A program made the translations under genes and the position numbers. From Streptomyces mangrovi (GTDB lineage Bacteria; Actinomycetota; Actinomycetes; Streptomycetales; Streptomycetaceae), in assembly GCF_900114215.1 (NCBI RefSeq), contig NZ_FOSG01000009.1, positions 1-64,000 of the forward strand: 64,000 bases of DNA. Direction: 5' to 3'. Shown here in pieces: positions 18,050-27,070 of this stretch. The stretch's first letter is position 1, and each line of letters starts with the position of its first letter. The notes below the pieces were generated by a model that saw only the letters and a program-made list of their open reading frames with translations, did not search any database and was not told where the DNA came from.

Positions 18050-19188
18050 CACAGCACCTCCAGCCGGGACACCCACTTGGTCTGGAGCACGCCCGGCCGG
18101 TTCGGGGCGATGACGCGCGCCGGATGGCCGTGGTCGCGGTTCAGGGTCTCGCCGTTGACGCGCAGCGCCAGCAGGGTCAGCGGATCACGGGCGTACGAGG
18201 CCCCCATCTCCGTCACGGCGTAGGCGCCGCGCCGCTGGAGGGAGACCACCCGCACCCGGGCGCCGGCGGGCGCGCCCGCCCGCTCCAGCAGGTCGCGCAG
18301 CCGCACCCCGCCCCAGCGGGCCGACGCGCTCCAGCCCTCCACGCAGGCGATCGGCAACTCCACCTCCCACTGGGTCAGCCCGGCCAGCTCCTCCAGCGTC
18401 AGCGTGTACGGGCGGGGGCCGTCGACCACCAGCCGCCAGTCGCGCACCGCCGCGTCGGTGACGCCCGCGGCGGCGGCCGTGCGGTTGACCGGCAGCCCCT
18501 GCGGCCCGATGTCCGGGTGGCGCGGCGCGAGCAGGAGCAGGGGCCGCAGCGGGGCGAAGGTCTGGCCCGCGGTCACCGCCGTCACCGCGCCGACCGCCGC
18601 GCCCACGCCCAGCAGCAGCGACCGCCGGTCGCCCGCCCCGGACGCGGGCAGCGCCCGCGTACCCGCCGACCGGCTCCGCCAGTGCGCGGCGATCACCGGC
18701 GCCTTGACCGCCAGGTGCAGCAGCAGTGAGCCCGTCAGCACCCACGCCAGCGCCCAGTGCACCCGTCGGAACGAGAACGGCCAGACGTACCACTGGGCGG
18801 TGTTCATCAGGCCCAGGAAGACCTCCAGCAGCGCGGACGCCACCAGCACCGCCACCGACAGCCGCTCCAGCGCGTGCAACGGCGAGCGCACGGCGGGCCG
18901 GACGTACAGCCGCGGATAGACCGTCCACAGCTTGGCGAGCAGCAGCGGGACCAGCGCGATGCCCGCCGCCACGTGCACGCCCTGGGTGAGGCGGTAGCCC
19001 CACACCGGCCTCGGCGGCAACCGGTCGGCCAGCGCGTCCGGCGGCTCCTGGAGGACGTGGCCGACCAGCCCGGTGACGAAGCAGACCAGGACCGCCGCGC
19101 CCAGCCAGCGGCCCAGCGCGGTCGCGGTGCGCGGGTCGTGCAGCCCGCCCCGGAAGCGGAACGGGACGGTGCGGCGAGTGGGGCTCAC
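18049..19188 (-). CDS. Membrane-bound molybdopterin-dependent oxidoreductase
   Basis: Fusion of 379 residues: an N-terminal part with four to five helices and several His, resembling a cytochrome b561-like anchor, then a twin-Arg-like GDRRSLLLGVGAA linker helix, then a sulfite-oxidase/YedY-fold domain. The molybdenum-ligand Cys is visible in IACVEGWSASARW near residue 285. GTG start at 19188, four bases after the upstream gene stops. In YedY-type enzymes the heme anchor gives electrons for reducing S-oxides or N-oxides; the substrate here is not known. Confidence 0.85.
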   Translation of the reverse strand: MSPTRRTVPFRFRGGLHDPRTATALGRWLGAAVLVCFVTGLVGHVLQEPPDALADRLPPRPVWGYRLTQGVHVAAGIALVPLLLAKLWTVYPRLYVRPAVRSPLHALERLSVAVLVASALLEVFLGLMNTAQWYVWPFSFRRVHWALAWVLTGSLLLHLAVKAPVIAAHWRSRSAGTRALPASGAGDRRSLLLGVGAAVGAVTAVTAGQTFAPLRPLLLLAPRHPDIGPQGLPVNRTAAAAGVTDAAVRDWRLVVDGPRPYTLTLEELAGLTQWEVELPIACVEGWSASARWGGVRLRDLLERAGAPAGARVRVVSLQRRGAYAVTEMGASYARDPLTLLALRVNGETLNRDHGHPARVIAPNRPGVLQTKWVSRLEVL

Positions 19189-19192
19189 GGCG

Positions 19193-20656
19193 TCACCACC
19201 CGGTGATCAGCAGGTGGTTGACGGCCAGCGCCACGGCCGCCTGCGCCGCCAGCCACCAGCGGTGGCCGGGCTCGGGCAGCAGCGCGGCGGCGGGCAGCAG
19301 CCACAGGGTGAACGGCAGCCAGATGCGCTCGGTCTCGGCCTTGCTCATCCCCGACAGGTCCGCAACCAGCGCCGCGCACACCGCGCCCGCCAGCAGCACC
19401 ACCAGCGCGCGGTGCCGCCGCCCGGGCCCGGTCGCCGCCCGCCGCAGCCCGGCCACGGTGGCGAGCCCCACCGTCAGCACCTGCGCGGCGAGGTTGGCCC
19501 ACACGTAGTACGCGTACGGCCGCACGCCCGCCGCCCCCTGGTAGTAGCGCTCGACCAGAGTGGTGTAGCCCTCGTACCACCAGAAGCCGGCGGCGGTGAA
19601 GGCGATCACCCAGGGGGCCGCGCCCAGCAGCACGTACGGCACGGGCCGCGCGGTGCGGGCCACGGCCAGGACGGCCAGCGCGACCACCGCCATCAGCGTC
19701 AGCCCGTAGGAGAGGTAGACCAGCCAGCCGAACAGCACCCCCGAACCCAGCGCAGCGGCGCGCGGGGCGCGGACGGCGCCGGTGGCCGACAGCGCCAGCA
19801 GGGCGACGGCCCAGGCGGCGACGGCGGTGAAGTGGCCGTCCGCCGAGACGCCCATCCACACGGCGGACGGGGCGAGCACCAGGAAGGGCGCCGCGCGCCG
19901 GGCCGTCCCCTCGTCGCACAGCACCCGCAGCGCCACCAGGACCGCCACCGCGGCCGACGCGCCGGTCGTGACGCACCAGGCCGCCGCCCAGGCGCCGCCG
20001 CCGAGTCCGACGCGGTCCAGCCCGACGAAGGTCAGCAGCGCGCCCGGCGGGTGGCCGGCGACGTGGGCGGGCCAGTTGCCGGGGGAGTCCATCAGGATGT
20101 GGTCGGTGAAGGTGCGCAGCGTCGCGCCGACGTCGTGGACGTCGCCGACGGAACGGAGGTACTCGTACTTCGTCGTCAGCCGCCCGGCCGCCCCCCGGTC
20201 CCAGCCGTCGACCAGCGCCAGCGACCACGACCAGGCCATCGCGCCGCCCCAGGCGGCGAACAGCAGGCGCCGCCAGGGCAGCCGGCGCGCCAGCGGCGGG
20301 CCGTACGCGACGGTGAGGACGGCGAGGCAGAGGGCGGCGGGTGTGCCCGGACCGGCGTGGGGCAGCCAGCGCGCGTACAGCGGCGGCCAGCGCAGCCGCA
20401 GGACCTCGAAGTCGTACAGGAGGTGGCCGACGAGCGCGGCCAGGGCGAACAGGGCCGCGGCGGCGCCGGCCGCGCACAGGTCCCGGCGCAGCTCACGGCG
20501 CGGTTCACGGCGGTGCGGCGCAAGCCGGCAGGGGTGGGGGGCGGGAACCGGGGTATCGGGCGGGGAGGCGTTCTCCGGGCGGACGGGTGGGATGCTCACC
20601 CGGTTCACGCTAGGCGGAGGCGGAGCTTCCGTAGCCGTGTCGCGGGCTGATGTCAC
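19193..20656 (-). CDS. Integral membrane glycosyltransferase-like protein
   Basis: Protein of about 487 residues with a charged Pro-rich N-terminus (first 60 residues) and roughly 10-12 transmembrane helices. The layout and the loop motif HPPGALLTFV after helix 3 are like polyprenyl-phosphate-dependent GT-C enzymes. GTG start at 20656 uncertain; an internal GTG would shorten the N-tail. First gene of an operon with the oxidoreductase and the small membrane protein. With the opposite GT2 operon it may serve extracellular glycan assembly. Confidence 0.7.
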   Translation of the reverse strand: MTSARDTATEAPPPPSVNRVSIPPVRPENASPPDTPVPAPHPCRLAPHRREPRRELRRDLCAAGAAAALFALAALVGHLLYDFEVLRLRWPPLYARWLPHAGPGTPAALCLAVLTVAYGPPLARRLPWRRLLFAAWGGAMAWSWSLALVDGWDRGAAGRLTTKYEYLRSVGDVHDVGATLRTFTDHILMDSPGNWPAHVAGHPPGALLTFVGLDRVGLGGGAWAAAWCVTTGASAAVAVLVALRVLCDEGTARRAAPFLVLAPSAVWMGVSADGHFTAVAAWAVALLALSATGAVRAPRAAALGSGVLFGWLVYLSYGLTLMAVVALAVLAVARTARPVPYVLLGAAPWVIAFTAAGFWWYEGYTTLVERYYQGAAGVRPYAYYVWANLAAQVLTVGLATVAGLRRAATGPGRRHRALVVLLAGAVCAALVADLSGMSKAETERIWLPFTLWLLPAAALLPEPGHRWWLAAQAAVALAVNHLLITGW

Positions 20657-20733
20657 CGACCCGTCAGATCCGTCCGGCCCGCGGCGCGGCGGATACCGTT
20701 GACCGGGGGCTCGGCGGAACGTAGATTTCCGGA

Positions 20734-20745
20734 GAAAGCGCTTAC
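20734..20745. promoter_or_regulatory. LacI-type operator-like site before the acetylxylan esterase
   Basis: gaaagcgcttac, with palindromic core aagcgctt, lies 34 bases before the esterase ATG. The same ten bases aagcgcttac recur upstream of the GH95 fucosidase at 41913-41922. AGCGCT-centred palindromes are typical of LacI-family sugar repressors in Streptomyces. Confidence 0.55.
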
Positions 20746-20778
20746 TACCGCTGTCGCTACGAGGGGACGGACGCCCGC

Positions 20779-21759
20779 ATGCCGTTGACCGATCTTCCGC
20801 TGGAGGAACTGCGCGCCTACCGGCCCGAGGTGGCCGAGCCCGCGGACTTCGACGCCTTCTGGTCCAAGACGCTGACGGCCGCCCGCGCGGCGGCGTCCGG
20901 ACCGGCGGAGTACCGGCGGGTGGAGGAGGCGCCGCTGAGCACCGTGGAGGTGTTCGACGTCCGTTTCCCCGGCTGGGACGGCCAGCCCGTCGCGGCCTGG
21001 CTGATCCTGCCGCGCGGTGCGGACGGGCCGCTGCCGGCGGTGGTCAACTACATCGGCTACAGCGGCGGCCGGGGCCTGTACATCGAGCACCTGCTGTGGA
21101 GCGCGGCCGGTTACGCCACCCTCGTCGTCGACAGCCGGGGGCAGGGCCACGACACCCCCGACCCGGATCCGGACACCACCCCGCAGTACGTCGGCGGCTT
21201 CATGACCCGCGGCCTGGACGACCCCGCCCACCACTACTACCGGCGGCTGATGGCCGACTGCGTGCGCGCCGTGGACGCCGTGCGCGAGCACCCGGCGGTG
21301 GACCCGGACCGGGTGGTGGTCGTGGGCGGCAGCCAGGGGGGCGGACTGGCCCTGGCCGTGGCCGGGCTGGCGCCGAAGAAGGTGGCGGCGGCGCTGGTGG
21401 ACGTGCCCTTCCTGTGCCATTTCCGGCGCGGCGCCGAACTGGCCGCGGCCGGCCCGTACCCGGAGATCGCCCACTACCTCGGGGTGCACCAGCGCATCGA
21501 CCCCGAGGCCGTCTTCGCCACGCTGAACTACTTCGACGGCCTGCACTTCGCGCGCCGCGCCACCGCTCCAACGCTGTTCAGCGTGGGGCTGATGGACCCG
21601 GTCTGCCCGCCGTCGACCGTCTTCGCCGCCTACCACCGCTACGCGGGGGAGGACAAGGACATCAGGGTCTGGCACTTCGGCGACCACGCCGGGGGTGGCT
21701 CCTCGCAGCAGCGCGAGCAGCTTCTGTGGCTGCGCGGGCGCGGTCTGGCGTCCGCCTGA
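20779..21759 (+). CDS. Acetylxylan esterase / cephalosporin deacetylase family (CE7)
   Basis: Alpha/beta hydrolase of 326 residues removing acetyl groups from xylo-oligosaccharides and other acetylated compounds. Nucleophile Ser in VGGSQGGG near 182, Asp in GLMDPVCPPST near 273, His in HFGDHAGGG near 302. RGQG oxyanion motif near 118. No signal peptide, so cytosolic, acting on imported acetylated sugars. Fits the xylose genes 13 kb away and a shared operator motif. Confidence 0.92.
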   Translation: MPLTDLPLEELRAYRPEVAEPADFDAFWSKTLTAARAAASGPAEYRRVEEAPLSTVEVFDVRFPGWDGQPVAAWLILPRGADGPLPAVVNYIGYSGGRGLYIEHLLWSAAGYATLVVDSRGQGHDTPDPDPDTTPQYVGGFMTRGLDDPAHHYYRRLMADCVRAVDAVREHPAVDPDRVVVVGGSQGGGLALAVAGLAPKKVAAALVDVPFLCHFRRGAELAAAGPYPEIAHYLGVHQRIDPEAVFATLNYFDGLHFARRATAPTLFSVGLMDPVCPPSTVFAAYHRYAGEDKDIRVWHFGDHAGGGSSQQREQLLWLRGRGLASA

Positions 21760-21798
21760 CCCCGGGCCGCCCGCCTCCTGGCCGCCCGACTCCCCGGC

Positions 21799-21840
21799 CC
21801 TGCGGCCCCGGGCGGCGAGCCCGGCGCCCGGGGCCGCAGG
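21799..21840. terminator. Hairpin between esterase and lipoprotein genes
   Basis: Perfect 15-base arms (21799-21813 and 21826-21840) with a 12-base loop, 40 bases past the esterase stop and 135 before the end of the opposite gene. Could end transcription in both directions. The rest of 21760-21974 is GC-rich with no gene seen. Confidence 0.65.
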
Positions 21841-21974
21841 CGACATGGCCGCGGTGCCGTGACCCCGGTGCCGCGCCGCCGGCGCCCGGCTCCGGCGCCC
21901 GGCTCCGCACCGGATCCGGGACGCCGGAGCATCGGCGGCCTGCCGTCGGTGTTCGGCGCGCGGCCGGCCGTGCG

Positions 21975-23240
21975 TCAGCCGCGCCCGCTCAGGATCGCGG
22001 TGATCCGCCGGGACGCCTCGCGCGCCGCCGCCTTCGGGTCGGCGCCGCGCAGCACCCGCGTCTGGTACGCCTTGATCGGATTGTCCGCCTCCAGACGGCC
22101 CCACCGCGGCGAGTTGGGGGTGGCGCGCCCGTTGCGGGCGCCCTCGGCCATCGCCGCGGCACCGGGGTCGTCCTCCAGCGCGTCGGCCAGCTCGGTGCTG
22201 TTGGGTACCACGCTCATCGTCTGGGCCAGCTTCCGCTGCCACTTCTCGCCGGTCAGCAGCTTGACGAAGGAGTACGCCGCGTCCGGCTCGGCGGCCCGCT
22301 CGGGGATGATCAGCACCGAACCGCCGGTGAAGACCGCACCCGGCTCCTTCGCGTCCTTGCCGGGGATCGGGAAGAAGCCGAGCTTGCCCGCCAGTTCCGG
22401 GTTCTTCTCGACGATCAGTTCCGCGGCGCCGGGCACGTCGATGATCTGGGCGATCTCGTTCCCGGCGAAGAACTCGCGCTGCTCCGGCCTGGACTCGTCG
22501 GAGTCCACGGGGCCCTGGCCGTAGGACTGGAGCTCCTTGTAGAACTCCATGCCGCGCAGCGCCTCGGGGGTGTCGAGCGTGCCGGCCCACCGGCCGCTGC
22601 GCTCGACGGCGAGGTCGCCGCCCTCGTCCCAGATGAAGCCCGCCAGCACGTACCAGTTCTGCCCCGGCAGGTAGATGCCCTGCCGCCCGGGCTGGTTGAG
22701 CTGGGCGGTGGTCTCGATCCACTCCTCGCGGGTGGTGGGCGGCTGGGTGATCCCGGCGTGCTCGAAGAGGTCCTTGCGGTAGATGACGACGCGGTTGGCG
22801 GCGTAGAAGGGGACGCCGTACTGGTAGCCGTCGATCTTCCCCGGCTCCTCCAGTCCCGGGACCCAGTGGTCGCCGCCGAGGTCGAAGACCTTGATGGTGA
22901 GGTTGGAGACTCCGCCGGCCTCCACGTACTGGGCGACCTGGGTGTTGCCCACCTCGATCACGTCGGGCGCGTCGCCGGAGCCGAGGGCCGCCGTGACCTT
23001 CTTGTCGATTCCCGGCCAGTCCTGGACGGTGACCTTCACCTCCACACCGGGGTTGCGCCGCTCGAAGTCCCGGACGGCGGCGTCGGTGAGTTCGCCGGAG
23101 AGGCTGCCCCGCATCAACCAGACGTCGAGGGTCCGGTCCCGGTCCTGGTCGCCGGTGTCGGCGAAGGCACCGCATCCGCTCAGCAGCAGTGCGGCGGACA
23201 GGGCGGACGCGAGGAGGCGGAAAGGGCGACGGACGGGCAT
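21975..23240 (-). CDS. Sugar ABC transporter substrate-binding lipoprotein
   Basis: Family 1 extracellular solute-binding protein of 421 residues. Signal peptide of about 24 residues with lipobox LLSGC; ligand-binding core includes DVWLMRGSLSGE, PDVIEVGNTQ and PFYAANRVVIYRKD. ATG at 23238-23240. No permease or ATPase genes flank it, so it must share a transporter encoded elsewhere. A DasR-like site upstream suggests an amino-sugar or chito-oligosaccharide ligand, by inference only. Confidence 0.88.
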   Translation of the reverse strand: MPVRRPFRLLASALSAALLLSGCGAFADTGDQDRDRTLDVWLMRGSLSGELTDAAVRDFERRNPGVEVKVTVQDWPGIDKKVTAALGSGDAPDVIEVGNTQVAQYVEAGGVSNLTIKVFDLGGDHWVPGLEEPGKIDGYQYGVPFYAANRVVIYRKDLFEHAGITQPPTTREEWIETTAQLNQPGRQGIYLPGQNWYVLAGFIWDEGGDLAVERSGRWAGTLDTPEALRGMEFYKELQSYGQGPVDSDESRPEQREFFAGNEIAQIIDVPGAAELIVEKNPELAGKLGFFPIPGKDAKEPGAVFTGGSVLIIPERAAEPDAAYSFVKLLTGEKWQRKLAQTMSVVPNSTELADALEDDPGAAAMAEGARNGRATPNSPRWGRLEADNPIKAYQTRVLRGADPKAAAREASRRITAILSGRG

Positions 23241-23327
23241 GGCTGTCCCCTGGGAGGTTGCCGACGGTACGGGCGTGGGGGGCGAGCGTGGGGTCTGCAC
23301 AGCTTTGGCGCAGACCAATCAGGGAGT

Positions 23328-23343
23328 CAAGGTCTAGTCCACA
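23328..23343. promoter_or_regulatory. DasR-responsive-element-like site
   Basis: caaggtctagtccaca matches 11 of 16 positions of the dre consensus ACTGGTCTAGACCACT recalled for Streptomyces, including the central GGTCTAG. It lies 88-103 bases upstream of the sugar-binding lipoprotein ATG. Confidence 0.55.
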
Positions 23344-23496
23344 GAAGCCTCGGATAAACCGGTTCGGAAGGTCTTTCGTGATCACGGGGTGACCGAAGAG
23401 TGATCGAAGCGCCGGACGCCGGGCACCGGATGCCGGACGTCGGGTCCGGCCGGGGGGGGAGGGGTGGGGGCGGGGTGGCGCTCCCCTGCGGTTTAA

Positions 23497-23513
23497 TTGC
23501 AAGCTGTTCGCAA
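23497..23513. promoter_or_regulatory. Nur box upstream of the nickel ABC operon
   Basis: ttgcaa-gctgt-tcgcaa matches the nickel-uptake-regulator box (tTGCaa-N5-ttGCAA) at all but one position. It lies 32 bases before the ATG of the solute-binding gene, where bound Nur would block transcription when nickel is plentiful. The Nur consensus is from work on S. coelicolor nikABCDE and sodF. Confidence 0.75.
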
Positions 23514-23544
23514 CAACCACCTAGAAGCAACAAGGGTGTGGACC

Positions 23545-25143
23545 ATGAGACTGCGGGTGATACGGACGGCCGCCGCCGTGACGGCCGGCGCGGTGCTGGC
23601 CGGAACGGCGGCCTGCTCCGCGCCGTCCGGCGGGAAGGACGGCGCGGGCGGCGGTACGGGCGACTCCCTGGTCGTGGGCATCGCCCAGGAACCGGACACC
23701 CTCAGCCCCCTGCTCGGCTACGGCAAGGACGGCAACTCCAAGATCTTCGACGGGCTGCTGCGGCACGACGCCGGCATGGAACTGCGGCCCGCCCTCGCCG
23801 CGAAGCTCCCCGAGACCGGCGACGGCGGCCGGACCTACACCTACACCCTGCGCGAGGGGGTGACCTTCAGCGACGGCACGCCCTTCGACGCCGAGGACGT
23901 GGTCTTCACCTACGAGACCATCCTCGACGAGAGGACCAACAACCCCTCCCGGGGCGAGCTGGACGCCCTCGACAGCGTCACCGCCGAGGGCGAGGACACC
24001 GTCGTCTTCCGCCTCAAGTACCCCTACGCCGCCTTCGCCGAGCGCACCGTGCTGCCCATCGCCTCCAAGGAGGCCGCCGCCGGACAGGACGTCAACACCG
24101 GCCCCTACAACACCGAACCGGTCGGCACCGGACCTTACGTCCTCACCGGCTGGAGCCGCGGCGAGAAGCTCACCTTCGAGGCCAACCCCGACTACTGGGG
24201 CGGCGCGCCGGAGGTGGAGAAGCTCACCATGGCCGTCATCGAGGACGACGACATACGCGCCACCCGGCTGCGCTCCGGCGACCTCGACGCCGCGGTCCTG
24301 CCACCCGCCCTCGCCGACACCTTCGCCGGCGAGGACGGCCGGCGCGTGATCCGGGCGAGGACCGCGGACTTCCGCGCCGTCACCCTCCCCACCGCGAACC
24401 CCGTCACCGGCGACCGCGCGGTGCGCCGCGCCCTGGACACCGCCGTCGACCGGCAGGCGATCGTCGACAGTGTGCTCAGCGGCGCCGGCCGGGCCGCGTA
24501 CGGCCCCGTGCCCACCGGCAGCCCCTGGTTCGCGGAAGGCACCGAACGCCGCCACGACCCGGACGAGGCACGGGAGATCCTGGACGACGCCGGCTGGAAG
24601 GCCGGCGGGGACGGGGTGCGCCGCAGGGACGGCCGCCGCGCCGCCTTCACCCTCTGGTACCCCTCCGGCGACCGGCTCCGCCAGGAGCACGCCCTGGCCT
24701 ACGCAGCCGACGCCAAGGAGATCGGCATCGACATCACCGTCGAGTCCGGCACCTGGGAGGTCATCGAGCCGCGCCTGAAGGACGACGCCGTGCTCTCCGG
24801 CGGCGGCAGCCCGGCCGACCCCGACTTCGACCTCTACCCCCTGCTGCACTCCTCCCTGGCCCTGGACGGCTTCAACAACATGGCCGCCTACGACAACCCG
24901 GACGTCGACCGGGCGCTGGAGGAGGCGCGCCGCACCAACGACCGCGCCGCCCGCATCGAGGCGTACGCCACCGTCCAGCGCGAACTGGCGCGGAACCCCG
25001 GCTACACCTTCCTCACCCACATCGACCACGTGTACGTGATGGACGACGCCTGGCAGGACGTCACCACCCAGGTCGAACCCCACGACCACGGTCTGGGCAC
25101 GGGCCCCTGGTGGAACGTCGAGGACTGGCGGCCGAAGAAGTGA
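23545..25143 (+). CDS. nikA: NikA-like nickel/peptide ABC substrate-binding lipoprotein
   Basis: Family 5 solute-binding protein of 532 residues. Signal peptide with lipobox-like Cys near residue 24; SLVVGIAQEPDTLSP begins the mature fold, and DLDAAVLPP and HSSLALDGFNN follow. A His-rich C-terminal stretch (THIDHVYVMDD, EPHDHGLG) could add metal ligands. ATG 23545 has aaggg 8 bases upstream. The family also covers dipeptide binders; the nickel call rests on the Nur box and on the complete five-gene operon with permuted-length members like nikABCDE. Confidence 0.8.
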   Translation: MRLRVIRTAAAVTAGAVLAGTAACSAPSGGKDGAGGGTGDSLVVGIAQEPDTLSPLLGYGKDGNSKIFDGLLRHDAGMELRPALAAKLPETGDGGRTYTYTLREGVTFSDGTPFDAEDVVFTYETILDERTNNPSRGELDALDSVTAEGEDTVVFRLKYPYAAFAERTVLPIASKEAAAGQDVNTGPYNTEPVGTGPYVLTGWSRGEKLTFEANPDYWGGAPEVEKLTMAVIEDDDIRATRLRSGDLDAAVLPPALADTFAGEDGRRVIRARTADFRAVTLPTANPVTGDRAVRRALDTAVDRQAIVDSVLSGAGRAAYGPVPTGSPWFAEGTERRHDPDEAREILDDAGWKAGGDGVRRRDGRRAAFTLWYPSGDRLRQEHALAYAADAKEIGIDITVESGTWEVIEPRLKDDAVLSGGGSPADPDFDLYPLLHSSLALDGFNNMAAYDNPDVDRALEEARRTNDRAARIEAYATVQRELARNPGYTFLTHIDHVYVMDDAWQDVTTQVEPHDHGLGTGPWWNVEDWRPKK

Positions 25144-26147
25144 GGGCGACACCGCGCACGGGCCCGCCCTGGGCCCCGATGGCGCGCCTGGCGGGACGGC
25201 GGGCGCTGGCCGCCGTCCCCGTCCTGGCCGCCGTGACCCTCGGCGTCTTCGCACTCGCCGCGGCCTCCCCCTTCGACCCGGTGCGCCAGTACGCCGGGAG
25301 CGCCGGACTGCGCGCCTCCCAGGACACCCTCGACCGACTGCGCGAGAACCTCGCCCTGGACGGCCCGTTCACCGAGCAGTGGTGGCGCTGGCTCACCTCC
25401 GCCGCGACCGGCGACCTGGGGCAGTCGGTCTCCCTGCGCCAGCCGGTCGCCCAGGTGGTCGGCGAACGCCTGGGCTGGTCCGTGCTGCTGTGCGCGCTCG
25501 CGTTCCTCCTCGCGGTGGTGCTCGGCGCCGTGCTCGGCGTCGCCGCCGCGCGCCGCCGGGGCGGATGGCTCGACCGCTGCGTCACCGGCGGCTCCTACGT
25601 CCTCCAGGCCGCCCCGCCGTTCTGGCTCGGGCTGCTGGCCGTCTGGTTCTTCGCCCTCCGGCTCGGCGTGCTGCCCGCCGGCGGACTCACCGACAGCGGA
25701 GAGGACACCGTCACCGCCGGCTCGCTGGTGCGCCATCTGACGCTGCCGGTGACCGTGCTCGCCCTGTCCCAGCTGCCGTGGTTCGCCCTGTACGTACGGC
25801 AGGGAGTGGCCGACGCGCTCCACGAGGACCCGGTGCGCGGCGCCCGCGCCCGCGGCCTGCGCGAGCGCACCGTACTGCTCGGCCACGCCCTGCGCTCGGG
25901 GCTGCTGCCGGTGCTCACCCTCATCGGCACCCGCATACCCGAACTGATCACCGGCGCCCTGCTGGTGGAGACCGTCTTCAGCTGGCCCGGCATCGCCTCG
26001 GCCACCGTCCGCGCCGCCACCGCCACCGACTTCCCGCTCCTGGCCGCCGTGACCGTCCTGGCCACCGCCGCCGTACTCGCCGGAAACCTGCTGGCCGACC
26101 TGCTCTACGTGCTGGCCGACCCCCGGATCGACCCGGAGGAGATGTGA
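25140..26147 (+). CDS. nikB: NikB-like ABC permease
   Basis: Inner-membrane permease of 335 residues with about six helices. The DppB-type N-terminal GVFALAAASPFDPV and the EAA loop region with GARARGLRERTVLLGHALRSG are seen. GTG 25140 overlaps the nikA stop (GTGA); an ATG at 25179 is possible. Pairs with NikC to form the channel. Confidence 0.85.
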   Translation: MRATPRTGPPWAPMARLAGRRALAAVPVLAAVTLGVFALAAASPFDPVRQYAGSAGLRASQDTLDRLRENLALDGPFTEQWWRWLTSAATGDLGQSVSLRQPVAQVVGERLGWSVLLCALAFLLAVVLGAVLGVAAARRRGGWLDRCVTGGSYVLQAAPPFWLGLLAVWFFALRLGVLPAGGLTDSGEDTVTAGSLVRHLTLPVTVLALSQLPWFALYVRQGVADALHEDPVRGARARGLRERTVLLGHALRSGLLPVLTLIGTRIPELITGALLVETVFSWPGIASATVRAATATDFPLLAAVTVLATAAVLAGNLLADLLYVLADPRIDPEEM

Positions 26148-27070
26148 CCGCCCCCGTCCCCGCCCCCACCGAAGCCCCCGGCAAGACACCCACTCCCGCC
26201 CCCGTCCCCGCTGCCGTCCCGCGGCGCGGCCCCGGACGCCCGCCGGGCGCCCGCGCCCGGCGCACCCGCGTCTCGGCCGCCCTCACCGCCGCCACCGTCC
26301 TGGCCGCGCTGCTGGTGCCGGCGGCCTTCCCCCTGGACCAGCAGGCCGTCGACCTCGCGGCCAAACTCCGGCCCCCCTCCTGGGAGCACCCCTTCGGCAC
26401 CGACGAGCTGGGCCGCGACCTGCTGCTGCGCTGCGTCCACGGGCTGCGCGTCTCGCTGCTGGTCGGCGTGGTCGCGGCCCTGGTGGCCACGGTCGTCGGC
26501 ATCGCCGTCGGCGGTCTGGCCGGGGCACTGGGCGGGCGCACCGACCGGCTGGTGATGCGGATCGTGGACGTCTTCGCCTCCGTGCCCCACCTGCTCCTGG
26601 GCATCTTCGTGGTGGCGATGTTCCGGCCCGGGATCTGGCCGGTCATCGCCTCCGTCGGCCTCACCCACTGGCTGTCCACCGCCCGCATCGTCCGGGCCGA
26701 GACCCACTCCCTGCGCAACCGCCCGTACGTGGACGCCGCGATCTCGGGCGGCTCCTCGCGGTGGCGGGTGGCCGTACGCCATCTGCTGCCCGGCGTCCTG
26801 CCGCAGGCCGGGCTCGCGGCGGTGCTGATGGTGCCGCACGCGATCTGGCACGAGTCCGCGTTGTCCTTCCTGGGCCTGGGCATCCCCGCCCACCAGGCCA
26901 GCCTCGGCACCATGGCCGAGGCAGCGCGCGGATCGCTGCTCGCCGGCGCCTGGTGGCCCACCCTCTGGCCGGGCCTGTTCATCGTCGTCCCCACCCTCGC
27001 CATCGCCGGACTCGCCGGCGCCTGGCGCGAGCGGATCAACCCGCGCGTCCGATCGGAGCTGACGCTGTGA
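26144..27070 (+). CDS. nikC: NikC-like ABC permease
   Basis: Permease of 308 residues. A Pro-rich N-tail (first 45 residues) precedes about six helices. HPFGTDELGRDLL and the coupling loop YVDAAISGGSSRWRVAVRHLLPG are classical for the DppC/NikC side. GTG 26144 overlaps the nikB TGA. The downstream start of nikD overlaps this stop in the same way. Confidence 0.86.
   Translation: MTAPVPAPTEAPGKTPTPAPVPAAVPRRGPGRPPGARARRTRVSAALTAATVLAALLVPAAFPLDQQAVDLAAKLRPPSWEHPFGTDELGRDLLLRCVHGLRVSLLVGVVAALVATVVGIAVGGLAGALGGRTDRLVMRIVDVFASVPHLLLGIFVVAMFRPGIWPVIASVGLTHWLSTARIVRAETHSLRNRPYVDAAISGGSSRWRVAVRHLLPGVLPQAGLAAVLMVPHAIWHESALSFLGLGIPAHQASLGTMAEAARGSLLAGAWWPTLWPGLFIVVPTLAIAGLAGAWRERINPRVRSELTL

Larger units (their letters stand above)
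23241..23544. promoter_or_regulatory. Divergent control region with DasR-like and Nur-like sites
   Basis: Separates the lipoprotein gene (minus) from the nickel operon (plus). It holds an inverted repeat ggtctgc/gcagacc (23292-23298 and 23310-23316), a DasR-like palindrome and a Nur-like box, listed below. No ORF seen. Confidence 0.6.

Noticed and set aside
20653..23520. A 955-codon minus-strand frame over the esterase and lipoprotein genes
   Set aside because: Shadow of genes with clear catalytic and signal motifs in other frames.
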